The notes: generated by a model from the sequence alone, not told the origin. 9,267 nucleotides of DNA from an uncultured Neomegalonema sp. (GCA_937927905.1 CALFWP010000073.1:1-9267), one strand, 5' to 3'; positions 1 through 7,616 are shown, numbered from the stretch's first letter. Program-made: numbers and translations.

Positions 1-101
1 GCCGAAGCTTAAGCCTGTTTCAGTTTTCGGTGCCGCTTCGCTTGCGTATTGTGTACGGCTCTTATAGATTTATAGCCTGATCTACGGATCATTATGTTTT
101 T

Positions 102-131
102 AAACCCTGTAATTTATTGCAGGGTTTTTGT
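102..131 (+). terminator. Rho-independent terminator, rightward
   Basis: An 8-bp perfect stem, AAACCCTG (102-109) with CAGGGTTT (120-127), encloses a 10-nt AT-rich loop and runs into further Ts (TTTTTG). The T-run is on the plus strand, so it best ends a rightward transcript entering from left of the window. On the minus strand the stem is followed by As, so it suits the leftward glycosyltransferase less well. Any gene ending in bases 1-100 is too short here to identify; stops occur in all three plus frames by position 80. Confidence 0.75.
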
Positions 132-160
132 ATTTAATTCATTTATATCAAAGTTGAAGC

Positions 161-222
161 ACAATTAGCAGAACTGCGTGTTCAGGCCGTCTGTGAGGAA
201 ACACAAAATCTGCTTTAATTGT
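161..222. repeat. Long imperfect inverted repeat downstream of the glycosyltransferase
   Basis: ACAATTAGCAGA (161-172) pairs with TCTGC-tt-TAATTGT (209-222), giving 12 paired bases with a two-nucleotide bulge. A second nested arm pair, GTGTT (178-182) and AACAC (200-204), lies inside. It begins 14 nt beyond the stop of the leftward glycosyltransferase, so it could cap that mRNA's 3' end. No clear T-run follows on the minus strand, so it is not a textbook terminator. No gene is seen in the rest of 1-235, which is AT-richer than the flanking genes. Confidence 0.45.
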
Positions 223-235
223 CCCGTAAAACGTC

Positions 236-1462
236 TCAGCGTGATGGAAATGCTATGCCGGTCTCACGTTCATAGACATCCAGAGTCGCGGACTTCATCC
301 GGTCAACCGAAAACGATTTACGGACACGGTCTATGGCGTCCCTGCCGATTTTGTTACGCATCGGTTCGTCTATTTCCAGAATGTTTTCAATGGCTCCGGC
401 CAGCCCCTCCGCATCGGCAGGTTTGACCAGAAGGCCGGTTTTGTCATGTTCCACGGTTTCGCGGCCACCGCCATGGTCCGTTGCAATGACCGGACGGCCC
501 ATAGCCTGTGCCTCGACCGCGATGCGCCCGAATGCCTCTGGGTCTGTGGAGGCGGACACCACACATTGCGCCATTGTATAGGCGGCCGGCATGTCCTTGC
601 AGGCACCGGTGATTTTTACACAGTCGGCTACATCGCTTTTCTCGATTTGCTTATCCAGCATGGTACTGTAAACCGAACCGGCTTTTGCGCTTCCGACAAT
701 CAATCCCAGAAATGCGTCCGGTCCGCATCGTTCTTTCACAATCCGGCAGGCTTCGATAAAAATTTCCTGACCTTTCCACCGTGTCAGGCGTCCGGGTAAC
801 ATTATGATCGGCCTGCTTTCATCATCAAGCCGCCACTCTTCGACCAGAGCTGCTAGACGGTCCGGCTTTACTTTGTCCGGTGAAAAATAGGATAAGTCCG
901 CCCCACGCGGGATCGTAATAATACGTGAGGGATCGGTGTAATGCCGTCTTTGGATTAACGTAGAGATGAAATCGGATACTGCGATCACAGGTTTGCCGCG
1001 CGCCATGACGCTATTATAAAGCCGTTTTCCCGGTTCTCCCTCGTTATAGGCGCCATGATAGGTTGTCACAAACGGTGTTCCGGTCCTGCGGCTGGCAAAT
1101 AACCCGCTCCAGGCGGGGCCGCGGCTACGGGCGTGAATCAGATCAATGTTTTCTTCGCGGATCAGCCGCATTAAATGCCGCGCATTGCGGAACATTGAGA
1201 CCGGGTCTTTACGATCAAGGGGAAGCCGGATCAATTCCCCTCCGATATGGCGAAGGCGCCGCTCCATCCTGCCACCTGCAGAAGCAATAAGTGCCCGTCC
1301 GCCCGCACCAACGATTGCCTCGGTAATTTCAAGCGCACCCCGTTCGACGCCGCCTTCGTTCAGGGCAGGGACGAGTTGCAGAATCACCGGTGCTTTTCTA
1401 TCGCCGTCAGGCGGGCATACCGGCATGTTCTGGATCTGCTTACCGGAGGAGGCGTGAGCCAT
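236..1462 (-). CDS. Glycosyltransferase family 4 (GT-B fold)
   Basis: A predicted retaining glycosyltransferase moving a sugar from a nucleotide-sugar donor to a glycan or lipid acceptor at the cytoplasmic face of the membrane. The 408-aa length is normal. The N-terminal acceptor domain has the GGVERG turn (37-42) typical of GT4 enzymes. The C-terminal donor domain has PGRLTRWKG (223-231), with the Arg/Lys that hold the donor phosphates, and E309-AFGRIAV-E317, the EX7E motif. No membrane segment or signal peptide is seen, so membrane contact would be peripheral. The start at 1462 overlaps the divergent hydrolase start. No clear Shine-Dalgarno precedes it, and the Met codon at 1426 is an equally possible start since family similarity begins near residue 25. 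The natural acceptor (LPS, capsule or glycolipid) cannot be told from sequence. Confidence 0.93.
   Translation of the reverse strand: MAHASSGKQIQNMPVCPPDGDRKAPVILQLVPALNEGGVERGALEITEAIVGAGGRALIASAGGRMERRLRHIGGELIRLPLDRKDPVSMFRNARHLMRLIREENIDLIHARSRGPAWSGLFASRRTGTPFVTTYHGAYNEGEPGKRLYNSVMARGKPVIAVSDFISTLIQRRHYTDPSRIITIPRGADLSYFSPDKVKPDRLAALVEEWRLDDESRPIIMLPGRLTRWKGQEIFIEACRIVKERCGPDAFLGLIVGSAKAGSVYSTMLDKQIEKSDVADCVKITGACKDMPAAYTMAQCVVSASTDPEAFGRIAVEAQAMGRPVIATDHGGGRETVEHDKTGLLVKPADAEGLAGAIENILEIDEPMRNKIGRDAIDRVRKSFSVDRMKSATLDVYERETGIAFPSR
1445..1452 (+). promoter_or_regulatory. Strong ribosome binding site for the hydrolase
   Basis: GGAGGAGG lies 8 nt before the ATG at 1461. It fixes the hydrolase start and lies inside the divergent glycosyltransferase coding region. 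Confidence 0.75.
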
Positions 1463-2228
1463 GGGCGATTCTGACTTTCTGACAATTGAAGACCACCGAC
1501 GTATTGCCTATCATAAATGCTCTGCGCAAGGCCAGGATCGCAGGCCCGGTGTTGTATTTTTCGGTGGGTTCAAATCGGACATGACCGGGATCAAAGCGCT
1601 TTATCTCGAAAGTGTTTGCAAGGCACTTGATATTGACTATCTGCGCTTCGATTATACCGGACACGGCGCGTCATCGGGGCGCTTTGAGGACGGCTGTATT
1701 GGTGATTGGGTGCGGGATAGCCGCGATATTGTAACAGCGCTGACGAAGGGACCTCAGATTTATGTCGGATCCTCCATGGGAGGATGGATTGCACTTTTGC
1801 TCGCACGGGAAGCGCCTGAGCGTGTTGCGGCACTGATTGGTATTGCTGCCGCACCTGATTTTACCGAGGATCTGATATGGGCGTCTGCCTCCGGCGCCCA
1901 GCGCAGTGCAATTATGAAACAGGGTTTGGTGTCTTTGCCCGGTGATTACGGGGATGACTATATCATAACGGAGCGTCTTATTCGCGAAGGCAGGAACCAT
2001 CTGATTCTCAGAGAGCCTTTCAGGGCTGATTTCCCAGTCCGGTTGTTACATGGGACAGCCGATAAAGACGTACCCTATGAGCGCGCGCTGGCGCTGCTCA
2101 CGCATCTTGATGGCACTGACATACGTTTGAATCTGGTGCGCGGGAGCGGTCATCGGATGAGTGACGAATACGAACTTTCATTGTTAAAAGAGACACTTAT
2201 CGGACTTCCAGTGTTGTACGGCTGTTAA
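1461..2228 (+). CDS. Alpha/beta hydrolase (ABHD10-like serine esterase/thioesterase)
   Basis: A cytoplasmic serine hydrolase of 255 aa with no signal peptide. The nucleophile elbow is G103-S-S105-M-G107 (GxSxG), making Ser105 the nucleophile. The acid is probably Asp201 in HGTADKDVP and the base His231 in GSGHRMS, so the triad is complete and in the usual order. The FDYTGHGASSG segment near residue 63 matches the oxyanion-side region of the ABHD10/acyl-thioesterase-like branch. The start is fixed by GGAGGAGG 8 nt upstream. The gene diverges from the glycosyltransferase and is followed by accA after 102 nt. The accA neighbour makes an acyl ester or thioester substrate tempting, but that is only inference. 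Confidence 0.88.
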   Translation: MGDSDFLTIEDHRRIAYHKCSAQGQDRRPGVVFFGGFKSDMTGIKALYLESVCKALDIDYLRFDYTGHGASSGRFEDGCIGDWVRDSRDIVTALTKGPQIYVGSSMGGWIALLLAREAPERVAALIGIAAAPDFTEDLIWASASGAQRSAIMKQGLVSLPGDYGDDYIITERLIREGRNHLILREPFRADFPVRLLHGTADKDVPYERALALLTHLDGTDIRLNLVRGSGHRMSDEYELSLLKETLIGLPVLYGC

Positions 2229-2273
2229 ACGTTTTCTGAAGTGTATGAAAATTTATTCATTTCAGTGAGTTAT

Positions 2274-2304
2274 TTGCTTTTCTTTGTGTAAAAAATTAGA
2301 TAAC
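2274..2304 (+). promoter_or_regulatory. Possible accA promoter
   Basis: The 102-nt AT-rich gap between the hydrolase and accA holds TTGCTT (2274-2279) and, 17 to 19 nt later, TAGATA/GATAAC (2297-2304). The -10 match is weak. Read-through from the hydrolase gene is also possible because no terminator hairpin with a T-run is seen in the gap. Confidence 0.3.
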
Positions 2305-2330
2305 TTTAACCCAGGACCGGAAACCAAATC

Positions 2331-3290
2331 ATGCTGCAATATCTTGATTTCGAGAAAAGCGTCGCGGAGCTGGAGGGAAAGGCGGAAGAATTGCGCCTTC
2401 TTGCCAAGGATGACCCGGATATGGATATCGGGGCAGAAGTTTCGCAGCTTGAGGAAAAGGCGCAAAAGCAACTGCGTGATCTTTACAGCAAGTTGACACC
2501 CTGGCGCCGGTGTCAGGTCGCGCGTCATCCGAACCGGCCTCATGCATTAGGGATCATCGAGACCCTGATTGACGATTTCACCCCTTTGGCCGGTGATCGC
2601 GGTTTTGGCGAAGATGAGGCTGTGATCGGGGGTCTGGGACGCTTTCGTGAACGGGCGGTGGTTGTTCTCGGTCAGGAAAAGGGTGCTGACACCCATGAGC
2701 GTCTGCGCCGCAATTTCGGTATGGCGCGCCCGGAGGGATATCGCAAGGCCATCCGCCTGATGAATCTTGCCGGCCGGTTTAATCTGCCGGTGTTGAGTTT
2801 TGTGGATACGCCCGGGGCCTATCCAGGGAAGGGTGCGGAAGAGCGTGGCCAGGCTGAAGCGATTGCACGCTCGACAGAAAAGTGTCTGGAACTGAATGTG
2901 CCCGTCATTGCCTCCGTTATAGGTGAGGGGGGATCCGGTGGTGCGATTGCGCTTGCGACGGCAAATCGGGTTCTTATGCTCGAAAACTCAATATATTCAG
3001 TAATTTCTCCGGAAGGGTGCGCATCGATCCTGTGGAAAGATGCTGATAAAGCGCGCGATGCGGCTGCTGCTTTGCGCCTGACTGCTCAGGACTTGCTCTC
3101 GCTGAATGTTGTGGATGCGGTGGTGCCCGAACCTTTGGGCGGGGCGCATCGCGACAGGGCGGGAACAATACGTGCACTAGGAGATGCGATTGATAGTGCG
3201 CTTTCAGCTTACGACACAATGTCACCGGATGATATTCGCCTTGAACGGCGGGAAAAGTTTCTCGCTATGGGGCGGCACGCACTTGAATAA
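2331..3290 (+). CDS. accA: Acetyl-CoA carboxylase carboxyltransferase subunit alpha
   Basis: The alpha subunit of the carboxyltransferase half of acetyl-CoA carboxylase. With AccD it moves the carboxyl group from carboxybiotin (on AccB) to acetyl-CoA, making malonyl-CoA, the committed step of fatty acid synthesis in the cytoplasm. The 319-aa length equals that of the E. coli protein. The N-terminal helical part begins LDFEKSVAELE. It is followed by the family blocks RHPNRPHALG (65-74), GDRGFGEDEA (88-97), FVDTPGAYPG (157-166) and the glycine-rich GEGGSGGAIA (198-207), which lies in the crotonase-fold active-site region that binds the CoA thioester and carboxybiotin. All conserved blocks are intact. 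GGAA lies 8 nt before the ATG. The gene is expected to be essential. accD is not in the window, as is usual. Confidence 0.98.
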   Translation: MLQYLDFEKSVAELEGKAEELRLLAKDDPDMDIGAEVSQLEEKAQKQLRDLYSKLTPWRRCQVARHPNRPHALGIIETLIDDFTPLAGDRGFGEDEAVIGGLGRFRERAVVVLGQEKGADTHERLRRNFGMARPEGYRKAIRLMNLAGRFNLPVLSFVDTPGAYPGKGAEERGQAEAIARSTEKCLELNVPVIASVIGEGGSGGAIALATANRVLMLENSIYSVISPEGCASILWKDADKARDAAAALRLTAQDLLSLNVVDAVVPEPLGGAHRDRAGTIRALGDAIDSALSAYDTMSPDDIRLERREKFLAMGRHALE

Positions 3291-3338
3291 CCGGTACGGC
3301 ATAATAACCGGCCGGACATAATAATAAGGAGACGGTTG

Positions 3339-5279
3339 ATGGCGAAAATAGACAAAACCATGTGTACGGCGTCGCGTCTTTTTGCGGCAACGGCATTGAC
3401 CGGTACATTGGCCGCTTGTGACACCGGTATCAACCGGGCGGCTGATGTGCTATTTTACCCTTTGGGGCCTGCGGATGCAAAAGAGGCGGCTTTAAATTCG
3501 CCCAGACCGGCTGAACCGGGCAATCCTGTATATATAGGCGGGACCCGTTCTGAGAATGATGCGCTTTATCAGCAGACATACGGTGCGCCTCTTGCCGGTA
3601 GCGGTCAGGATATTTCAGTACAGCCGACCTTTTCCGAGTCCGTCTATCAGGACCGGACCGTCCGAGGTGCGCCGCTGGTGGATATTCCTGGCGGACCGTC
3701 GATAGATGCCGGTACGGTGCAGCCGTTTTTGCAATCCGTACCTGCCCCGGCACAGCAATTTCAACCGTTACCCCCGGCATCACTGTCGCTTGGTGTGCCT
3801 GATCTTGGCGCCTCTTTTATACCGGCACCTCAATATCAGACTGATCCGGCCACGCTGTCGGTTTCTTCCGCTTCAGGACAGAACTTTACGCCTCATACGC
3901 TGGTGACACGAGGACAGGCGCTGGTGACACGAGGACAGGCTATCGATACGCAGATTATAGGTGGAAGCCCTCTGAATGTTGCTGCCATACCGTTTTTGAC
4001 CGGTAACACGGCACAGTTGATATCTGTTCCGGTTGATAGCACAGAGACAGCATTTACAGTTTCATCCAATCTTTTGCCTGCTGCGGTATTTGCGGATGCC
4101 TCGGCCAGCGCGTCTTTTTTACCGGTTGAGACAGTGCCGCTTGACCTGCCTCAAAGTCAGCCGGTTGCTTACGGGTCTACCGCAAGTCACAGATATTCTG
4201 CAGATGGCCGGTCTTTCTCTGTTCCGGATTTTTCGAAATATACTGTGCAATCGGCTATTGACGTTATTGCAGCAGAGCCTCTTGCCTCTTTGCTGATCCG
4301 GTCGGAGCCTCTGGAGGTCGTTTCCGTATATGCTCCGGTTGACTTTAGTGATGTTGGCGAACCTGTCACCGTTGAGCAGTCCAAACCCGAACCGGTTGAA
4401 GTGGCGTCACTTGACTGGTCGTACAGTCCGGTCCCGCGCGAACGTCCTTATCGTATTGATCCGGCACCTACACGTGTTGCAGTGCAAAAAAGCGCTCCGG
4501 ACGCGGTAATCAAGAATGAATTGGCGTTTTTGTCTCCAATGCCGAAAGCGCGCCCGCAGCGCTTTACAACACCGCTTCCGGAAAGCAGACCCGTTCAGCA
4601 TGCGGCCCTGTCGAATACAGTAAAAACGGATGCAGGAACAGGCGTTTTGGCACCGGCCAAGGCAAAGCTGACCGCTGCTGCGATTGTTGATGAGGGCTAT
4701 ACCGAAGTAAAAGACTTGCCGGAGGATGCGGCACCGGAAGTCCTGACAGCATCACTGAAGCCTGTTTCGCTCAAGGCTGCTGGGGCAGACACGCCTGAAC
4801 CGTCTGCAAACAAATCCGGCCGTTCCGATACAAAGGTTGCTGCAGTGCTGCCGAAAGCGATCCCTTCAGAAAAAACGTCTCCGGCCCAGGAAACATTTCG
4901 GGAAAAACCGGTCCGTGTTGAGATTGCCGATGATGTCGGGGATCTGAAAGAGTTGTCCGGTACATCATGGCGTTTGTCTAAACTGAATGGCAAAAAGGTT
5001 CCCGCTTCCGCCGAGCTACATTTCGATGGTATCAGCGGGTATGCAGGCGGCCCTGGTATTTGCAGCAATTATGGCGGTGAATTCACTGAAACTCTTCAGG
5101 GGGACTTTGAGATGGGCAATGTGCTTGCCGCGCAGGTGGAATGCGAACATATCGCCCTTGAAAAAAGCTACCTTTCGGCCCTGGAAACCGCATCCGGATA
5201 CCGGGTTGCTCCGGGGCTGGCGGAACTTGTGCTGTTAGGACCGGACGGTGAAAAAGTAGCCTCCTTCGTGGCGTTCTGA
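3339..5279 (+). CDS. Proline-rich lipoprotein with C-terminal META domain
   Basis: The predicted protein is a lipoprotein of 646 aa. AAGGAG (3326-3331) lies 7 nt before ATG 3339, which is preferred over the in-frame TTG at 3336. Residues 1-26 form a signal peptide ending in the lipobox L24-A-A-C27, so Cys27 should be lipidated; Asp28 follows. Residues of about 30-530 are low in structure and rich in Pro, Ser, Ala and Val. They contain three PxPxxRP motifs (PVPRERP, PMPKARP, PLPESRP; residues about 364-418) and a tandem LVTRGQA duplication. Residues from about 535 to the end match the META/HslJ domain: the LSGTSWRLSKLNG opening, a CSNYGGEF-type core and a late M-x-x-V-L-A-A-Q-V-E-C segment with two cysteines that could pair. 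META domains occur in envelope or stress-related proteins with no firm enzymatic role. The long middle could be a spacer across the periplasm. It lies 48 nt after accA and may share its transcript. Confidence 0.85.
   Translation: MAKIDKTMCTASRLFAATALTGTLAACDTGINRAADVLFYPLGPADAKEAALNSPRPAEPGNPVYIGGTRSENDALYQQTYGAPLAGSGQDISVQPTFSESVYQDRTVRGAPLVDIPGGPSIDAGTVQPFLQSVPAPAQQFQPLPPASLSLGVPDLGASFIPAPQYQTDPATLSVSSASGQNFTPHTLVTRGQALVTRGQAIDTQIIGGSPLNVAAIPFLTGNTAQLISVPVDSTETAFTVSSNLLPAAVFADASASASFLPVETVPLDLPQSQPVAYGSTASHRYSADGRSFSVPDFSKYTVQSAIDVIAAEPLASLLIRSEPLEVVSVYAPVDFSDVGEPVTVEQSKPEPVEVASLDWSYSPVPRERPYRIDPAPTRVAVQKSAPDAVIKNELAFLSPMPKARPQRFTTPLPESRPVQHAALSNTVKTDAGTGVLAPAKAKLTAAAIVDEGYTEVKDLPEDAAPEVLTASLKPVSLKAAGADTPEPSANKSGRSDTKVAAVLPKAIPSEKTSPAQETFREKPVRVEIADDVGDLKELSGTSWRLSKLNGKKVPASAELHFDGISGYAGGPGICSNYGGEFTETLQGDFEMGNVLAAQVECEHIALEKSYLSALETASGYRVAPGLAELVLLGPDGEKVASFVAF
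3900..3941 (+). repeat. 21-bp tandem duplication inside the lipoprotein gene
   Basis: Two adjacent 21-nt copies (3900-3920 and 3921-3941) differ only at the last base. Each encodes LVTRGQA in frame. The near identity at DNA level suggests a recent slippage or duplication event in the disordered region. Confidence 0.9.
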
Positions 5280-5392
5280 CGTACCGTACAATGTCCAGGC
5301 CATTGGGTGCTAAATGCTGTTTTATTAACATGCGAATAAAGTCGACGCAGAAAAAGAAACTTTAAAACGGACTGTAAAATCCGGAATAAGCG

Positions 5393-5420
5393 CTTGACGG
5401 AGATAAGCGGTAAACCTAAT
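5393..5420 (+). promoter_or_regulatory. Putative tRNA-Cys promoter
   Basis: CTTGAC (5393-5398), the alphaproteobacterial form of the -35 box, is followed by CCTAAT (5415-5420) as a possible -10 with short spacing. Position and strand fit transcription starting a few bases before the tRNA at 5436. The lipoprotein stop is 156 nt before the tRNA and no convincing terminator lies between. Confidence 0.5.
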
Positions 5421-5435
5421 GATTTCCTGGTGTTC

Positions 5436-5509
5436 GGCGACGTGGCGGAGTGGTTACGCAGCGGATTGCAAATCCGTGTACACCGGTTCGATTCCGGTCG
5501 TCGCCTCCA
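5436..5509 (+). tRNA. tRNA-Cys (anticodon GCA)
   Basis: The cloverleaf is complete. The acceptor arms GGCGACG (5436-5442) and CGTCGCC (5499-5505) pair perfectly, followed by discriminator T and encoded CCA (5507-5509). The anticodon loop TTGCAAA places GCA at 5468-5470, on a 5-bp stem with one G-U pair. The T arm CCGG-TTCGATT-CCGG is canonical. It is 74 nt long. Its 3' part is the presumed integration site of the adjacent element. Because the tRNA is whole, integration has not broken it. A short T-run (CTTTTT) follows the CCA. Confidence 0.96.
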
Positions 5510-6596
5510 CCTTTTTAACTTTAGTTTCAATCGCTTGACCTGATTTAGAGATAGGTCCGGTTTGGTGTGCATCGCCACTCGTTCTCCGCCGGGCGTTGCG
5601 GGCCATCGTTTTCTGCCGCGCCCCTTTGCTGTAAAGTTCAACCATCGCATCCGTGGTATGGCCGGTGATGGCCTTGATCTCTGCATTTGAGCATCCCGCT
5701 TCAGCCAGAGTGATCGTCGCGTTCTTCCGCAGTCCGTGGAACGATACGCCATCAATGCCAGCCGCGGTGCGGCTCTTTCGAAAACTCCGCGCCATCTGAT
5801 GATAGGTCAGGGGTTCACCGCGTTGGTTCGCAAGAATGGTCGAACCGTTGGCCTCCATCTTCGCCTCATCAAGCACCTGACGCAGACGATCGGTCGGCGG
5901 AATCCACAATTCTGCTCCCGTCTTGCTTTGGATCACGCAAATTTCGTGGCCGTCGTAGTCACTCCAGCGCATGGCGGTGACGTCGCCCGGTCGTTGGCCA
6001 GTCCCCATGTGTAGCTCAAAGATCAGCAATCCCAGTTGATCCGCCGCAGCGCGGTAGGCCTCGATCTCGTTTACGCGCCACGGGCGATACCCACCTTGTC
6101 CTTTGAGCTTTTTCACGCTCTTGGCCGGGTTATCATTTCGCCACCCCAAATCGATGGCGTGCTCCATCAGGATCGACATGACTTGAACACAGTAATTCGC
6201 GCGCCTAGGCCGGCGGGCATTTTCATCGCGCATCCGAATGACTTCGGGCCTCGGATACCGGCTGGCATCCATCTCACCAAGCCATTCACCGATCAAGTCC
6301 ATCACATCGCTGTAGTCTTTCTTGGACCGATCAGACAGCTGCCGATAGCGAGAGCTGTCACGATAAGAGCCGATCAGAACCCGAAACGAAAACGGTGATC
6401 CTCGTAGATCTTCCGGCTGGACCAGCTTGCGATACTGCGCTTCGAACTCAACATCACCCGGCACGCCCGCCATGCGCACCCACAGTGGTTTAGCGCCTTT
6501 CTGCCGAACCCGGTAATAGTAGGTTCGTGAACGCGAACCGTCCTTACGCTTTCGGCCCTGCTGGGCGACGATGTTATCGTACCGGCGGACGACCAT
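5454..6596 (-). CDS. int: Tyrosine recombinase, integrase of a tRNA-Cys-targeting element
   Basis: A DNA integrase of 380 aa expected to insert and excise the element at tRNA-Cys. The N-terminal part (about 20-60) is basic and aromatic, like an arm-binding domain. Residues of about 75-165 fit a SAM-like core-binding domain. The catalytic domain follows with R202 (TGQRPGD), K225 (QSKTG), H287-x-x-R290 (HGLRK), H313 (TGH) and nucleophile Y322 (VELYSKG), a full active set. GGAG (plus-strand 6606-6609) lies 9 nt before the start. The start overlaps the end of the excisionase-like gene by 23 nt, so the two are probably translated together. The stop lies in the D arm of the tRNA; residues of about 364-380 (ending IEPVYTDLQSAA) are read antisense through it. 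Other integrases next to tRNA genes end in a similar way. Confidence 0.95.
   Translation of the reverse strand: MVVRRYDNIVAQQGRKRKDGSRSRTYYYRVRQKGAKPLWVRMAGVPGDVEFEAQYRKLVQPEDLRGSPFSFRVLIGSYRDSSRYRQLSDRSKKDYSDVMDLIGEWLGEMDASRYPRPEVIRMRDENARRPRRANYCVQVMSILMEHAIDLGWRNDNPAKSVKKLKGQGGYRPWRVNEIEAYRAAADQLGLLIFELHMGTGQRPGDVTAMRWSDYDGHEICVIQSKTGAELWIPPTDRLRQVLDEAKMEANGSTILANQRGEPLTYHQMARSFRKSRTAAGIDGVSFHGLRKNATITLAEAGCSNAEIKAITGHTTDAMVELYSKGARQKTMARNARRRTSGDAHQTGPISKSGQAIETKVKKVEATTGIEPVYTDLQSAA
5466..5509. other. Presumed attachment site (tRNA-side att) in the tRNA-Cys 3' half
   Basis: A tyrosine recombinase gene abuts and overlaps the tRNA 3' half, the classic arrangement where the anticodon-to-CCA segment is the att core. 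The exact core ends cannot be set because no second copy of this sequence is present in the window, so the given limits are an inference from how tRNA-targeting integrases usually behave. Confidence 0.6.
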
Positions 6597-6825
6597 AGCT
6601 CACAGCTCCAAAATCGGTTCGTGCTTCCAACCCAGACGCTCGGTCGAGCGCGGCATCGATGGCTAATCGATCATAGGCCCCCTGGCGCTCCGGCAATGGG
6701 AAAATGCCAATGGTACGAATGTACGTGTAGAACGCGGCTGTCGGGGCTTCATAGCCAAGGTACTGCGCTGCCTCTCGCGCGGGCAGCACTCGCCTTGTTG
6801 GTGACTTGAGAGCAGCGCTGTTCAA
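6574..6825 (-). CDS. Small helix-turn-helix protein, probable excisionase
   Basis: A protein of about 83 aa from the TTG at 6825, or 72 aa from a GTG within RRVLP; neither has a good ribosome binding site, so the start is uncertain. The core LPAREAAQYLGY, then FYTYIRTIGIFPLP, then YDRLAIDAALD, matches the winged-helix/MerR-like excisionase pattern seen in short genes just before phage or island integrases. Such proteins bend DNA at att sites and favour excision. It precedes and overlaps int by 23 nt on the same strand, as expected for an xis-int pair. The same frame stays open to 7620, but that upstream part is antisense to the coiled-coil gene and is not taken as coding. Confidence 0.72.
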   Translation of the reverse strand: MNSAALKSPTRRVLPAREAAQYLGYEAPTAAFYTYIRTIGIFPLPERQGAYDRLAIDAALDRASGLEARTDFGAVSYGRPPVR

Positions 6826-7002
6826 TTGATTGTGCCCGAACGGTTGAAAAGAGACGAGCGAACACCGGGAGCCAGAAGAACGGTTGTCGCTAACTCGATC
6901 AGTCTTGCTTCTCACTCTTGCAAAGCGAAGCCGTGGCCCACCACTGCTGACGGAATTACAGTCTGCTGGTGCAGCCTGCATTCTCAAAGAGGACGGACTG
7001 CC
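6826..7002. promoter_or_regulatory. Divergent intergenic region with a 9-bp direct repeat
   Basis: This 177-bp gap separates the leftward xis-int pair from the rightward coiled-coil gene and should hold both promoters. GAACGGTTG occurs at 6838-6846 and again at 6878-6886, 40 bp apart, about four helical turns. It could be a binding site for the small HTH protein or another regulator. No clear -10/-35 pair was recognised. Confidence 0.4.
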
Positions 7003-7614
7003 ATGACGACCGAAGCGAGGATCACACAATTGGTAGCAGTCACCGAGCGCCTTGAAACGCTCAGACATGCTGAGCGCAATCTTGTGCAGATCGACCGGGA
7101 TCTGATCGCGGCCACTCGTGATGCGGACCGAGCTATCAAGGTCGAAGAAGCGGCTGCCGCTAACCTGGGCTATCGTCGAAAAGCGTTCGCGGAGGCGCGA
7201 GAGACCCAGGCCAGAATGGAACGAAATCCGGGTGTCAACTTTCTTGGGTTCAAGAGCCCGTCGCGCCTGAAGCTGGAGACTATTCGACAGTCGGTTTTGG
7301 ATCATGCCCGCGCCAGTGATCTCGCTTTTGAACGCGAAGACTTGGCTCGGAAGGCGGGCCGCTTGGCGCGCAGTCAACTCGCGCAGCTTGCACAGGCTCG
7401 TCAGATAACGCTCCAACAGTTTGCGACACGGCTTGACGGTCAAAGTATCTCGACGGCCATCGAAAAGGCCGAGCGGGAAATTGGACGCTGCAAAGCAAGC
7501 GTCACGGAAGCTGAAATCGACGAAGCTGTGATGCACAATCGGATCGATACGCGAACCGCCGCCAAAGCACGTAGTCTGTTGCGTGATCATCGACCCATCG
7601 TTCTTGAGCGCTGA
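7003..7614 (+). CDS. Coiled-coil protein of unknown function
   Basis: The protein is 203 aa, and I do not recognise a family. It is almost entirely helical and charged, rich in Ala, Arg, Glu and Gln, with heptad-like runs at about 8-70 and 95-180. These are broken by a short NPGVNFLGF segment near residue 78 that may act as a hinge. There is no signal peptide, membrane segment or catalytic motif, and only one cysteine. AGAGGA lies 9 nt before ATG 7003, which is why this start is chosen over the upstream TTG at 6826; the added residues would be non-helical and unlike the rest. It is the first gene divergent from xis-int, and its stop lies 2 nt from the stop of the convergent small gene. A structural or accessory role on the island is possible, but no function can be assigned. 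Confidence 0.72.
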   Translation: MTTEARITQLVAVTERLETLRHAERNLVQIDRDLIAATRDADRAIKVEEAAAANLGYRRKAFAEARETQARMERNPGVNFLGFKSPSRLKLETIRQSVLDHARASDLAFEREDLARKAGRLARSQLAQLAQARQITLQQFATRLDGQSISTAIEKAEREIGRCKASVTEAEIDEAVMHNRIDTRTAAKARSLLRDHRPIVLER

Positions 7615-7616
7615 AC

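Noticed and set aside
5360..5386. CGGA ... TCCG hairpin as a terminator of the lipoprotein gene
   Set aside because: The stem is only about 4 bp, the loop is long and no T-run follows.
5168..5755. Leftward 195-aa frame across the lipoprotein end, tRNA and integrase end
   Set aside because: It runs antisense to the META domain and through the tRNA in a frame that matches no family; shadow of real features.
6826..7002. 59-residue N-terminal extension of the coiled-coil protein from TTG 6826
   Set aside because: The extension is cysteine/tryptophan-containing and non-helical, unlike the rest, and AGAGGA sits correctly before ATG 7003.
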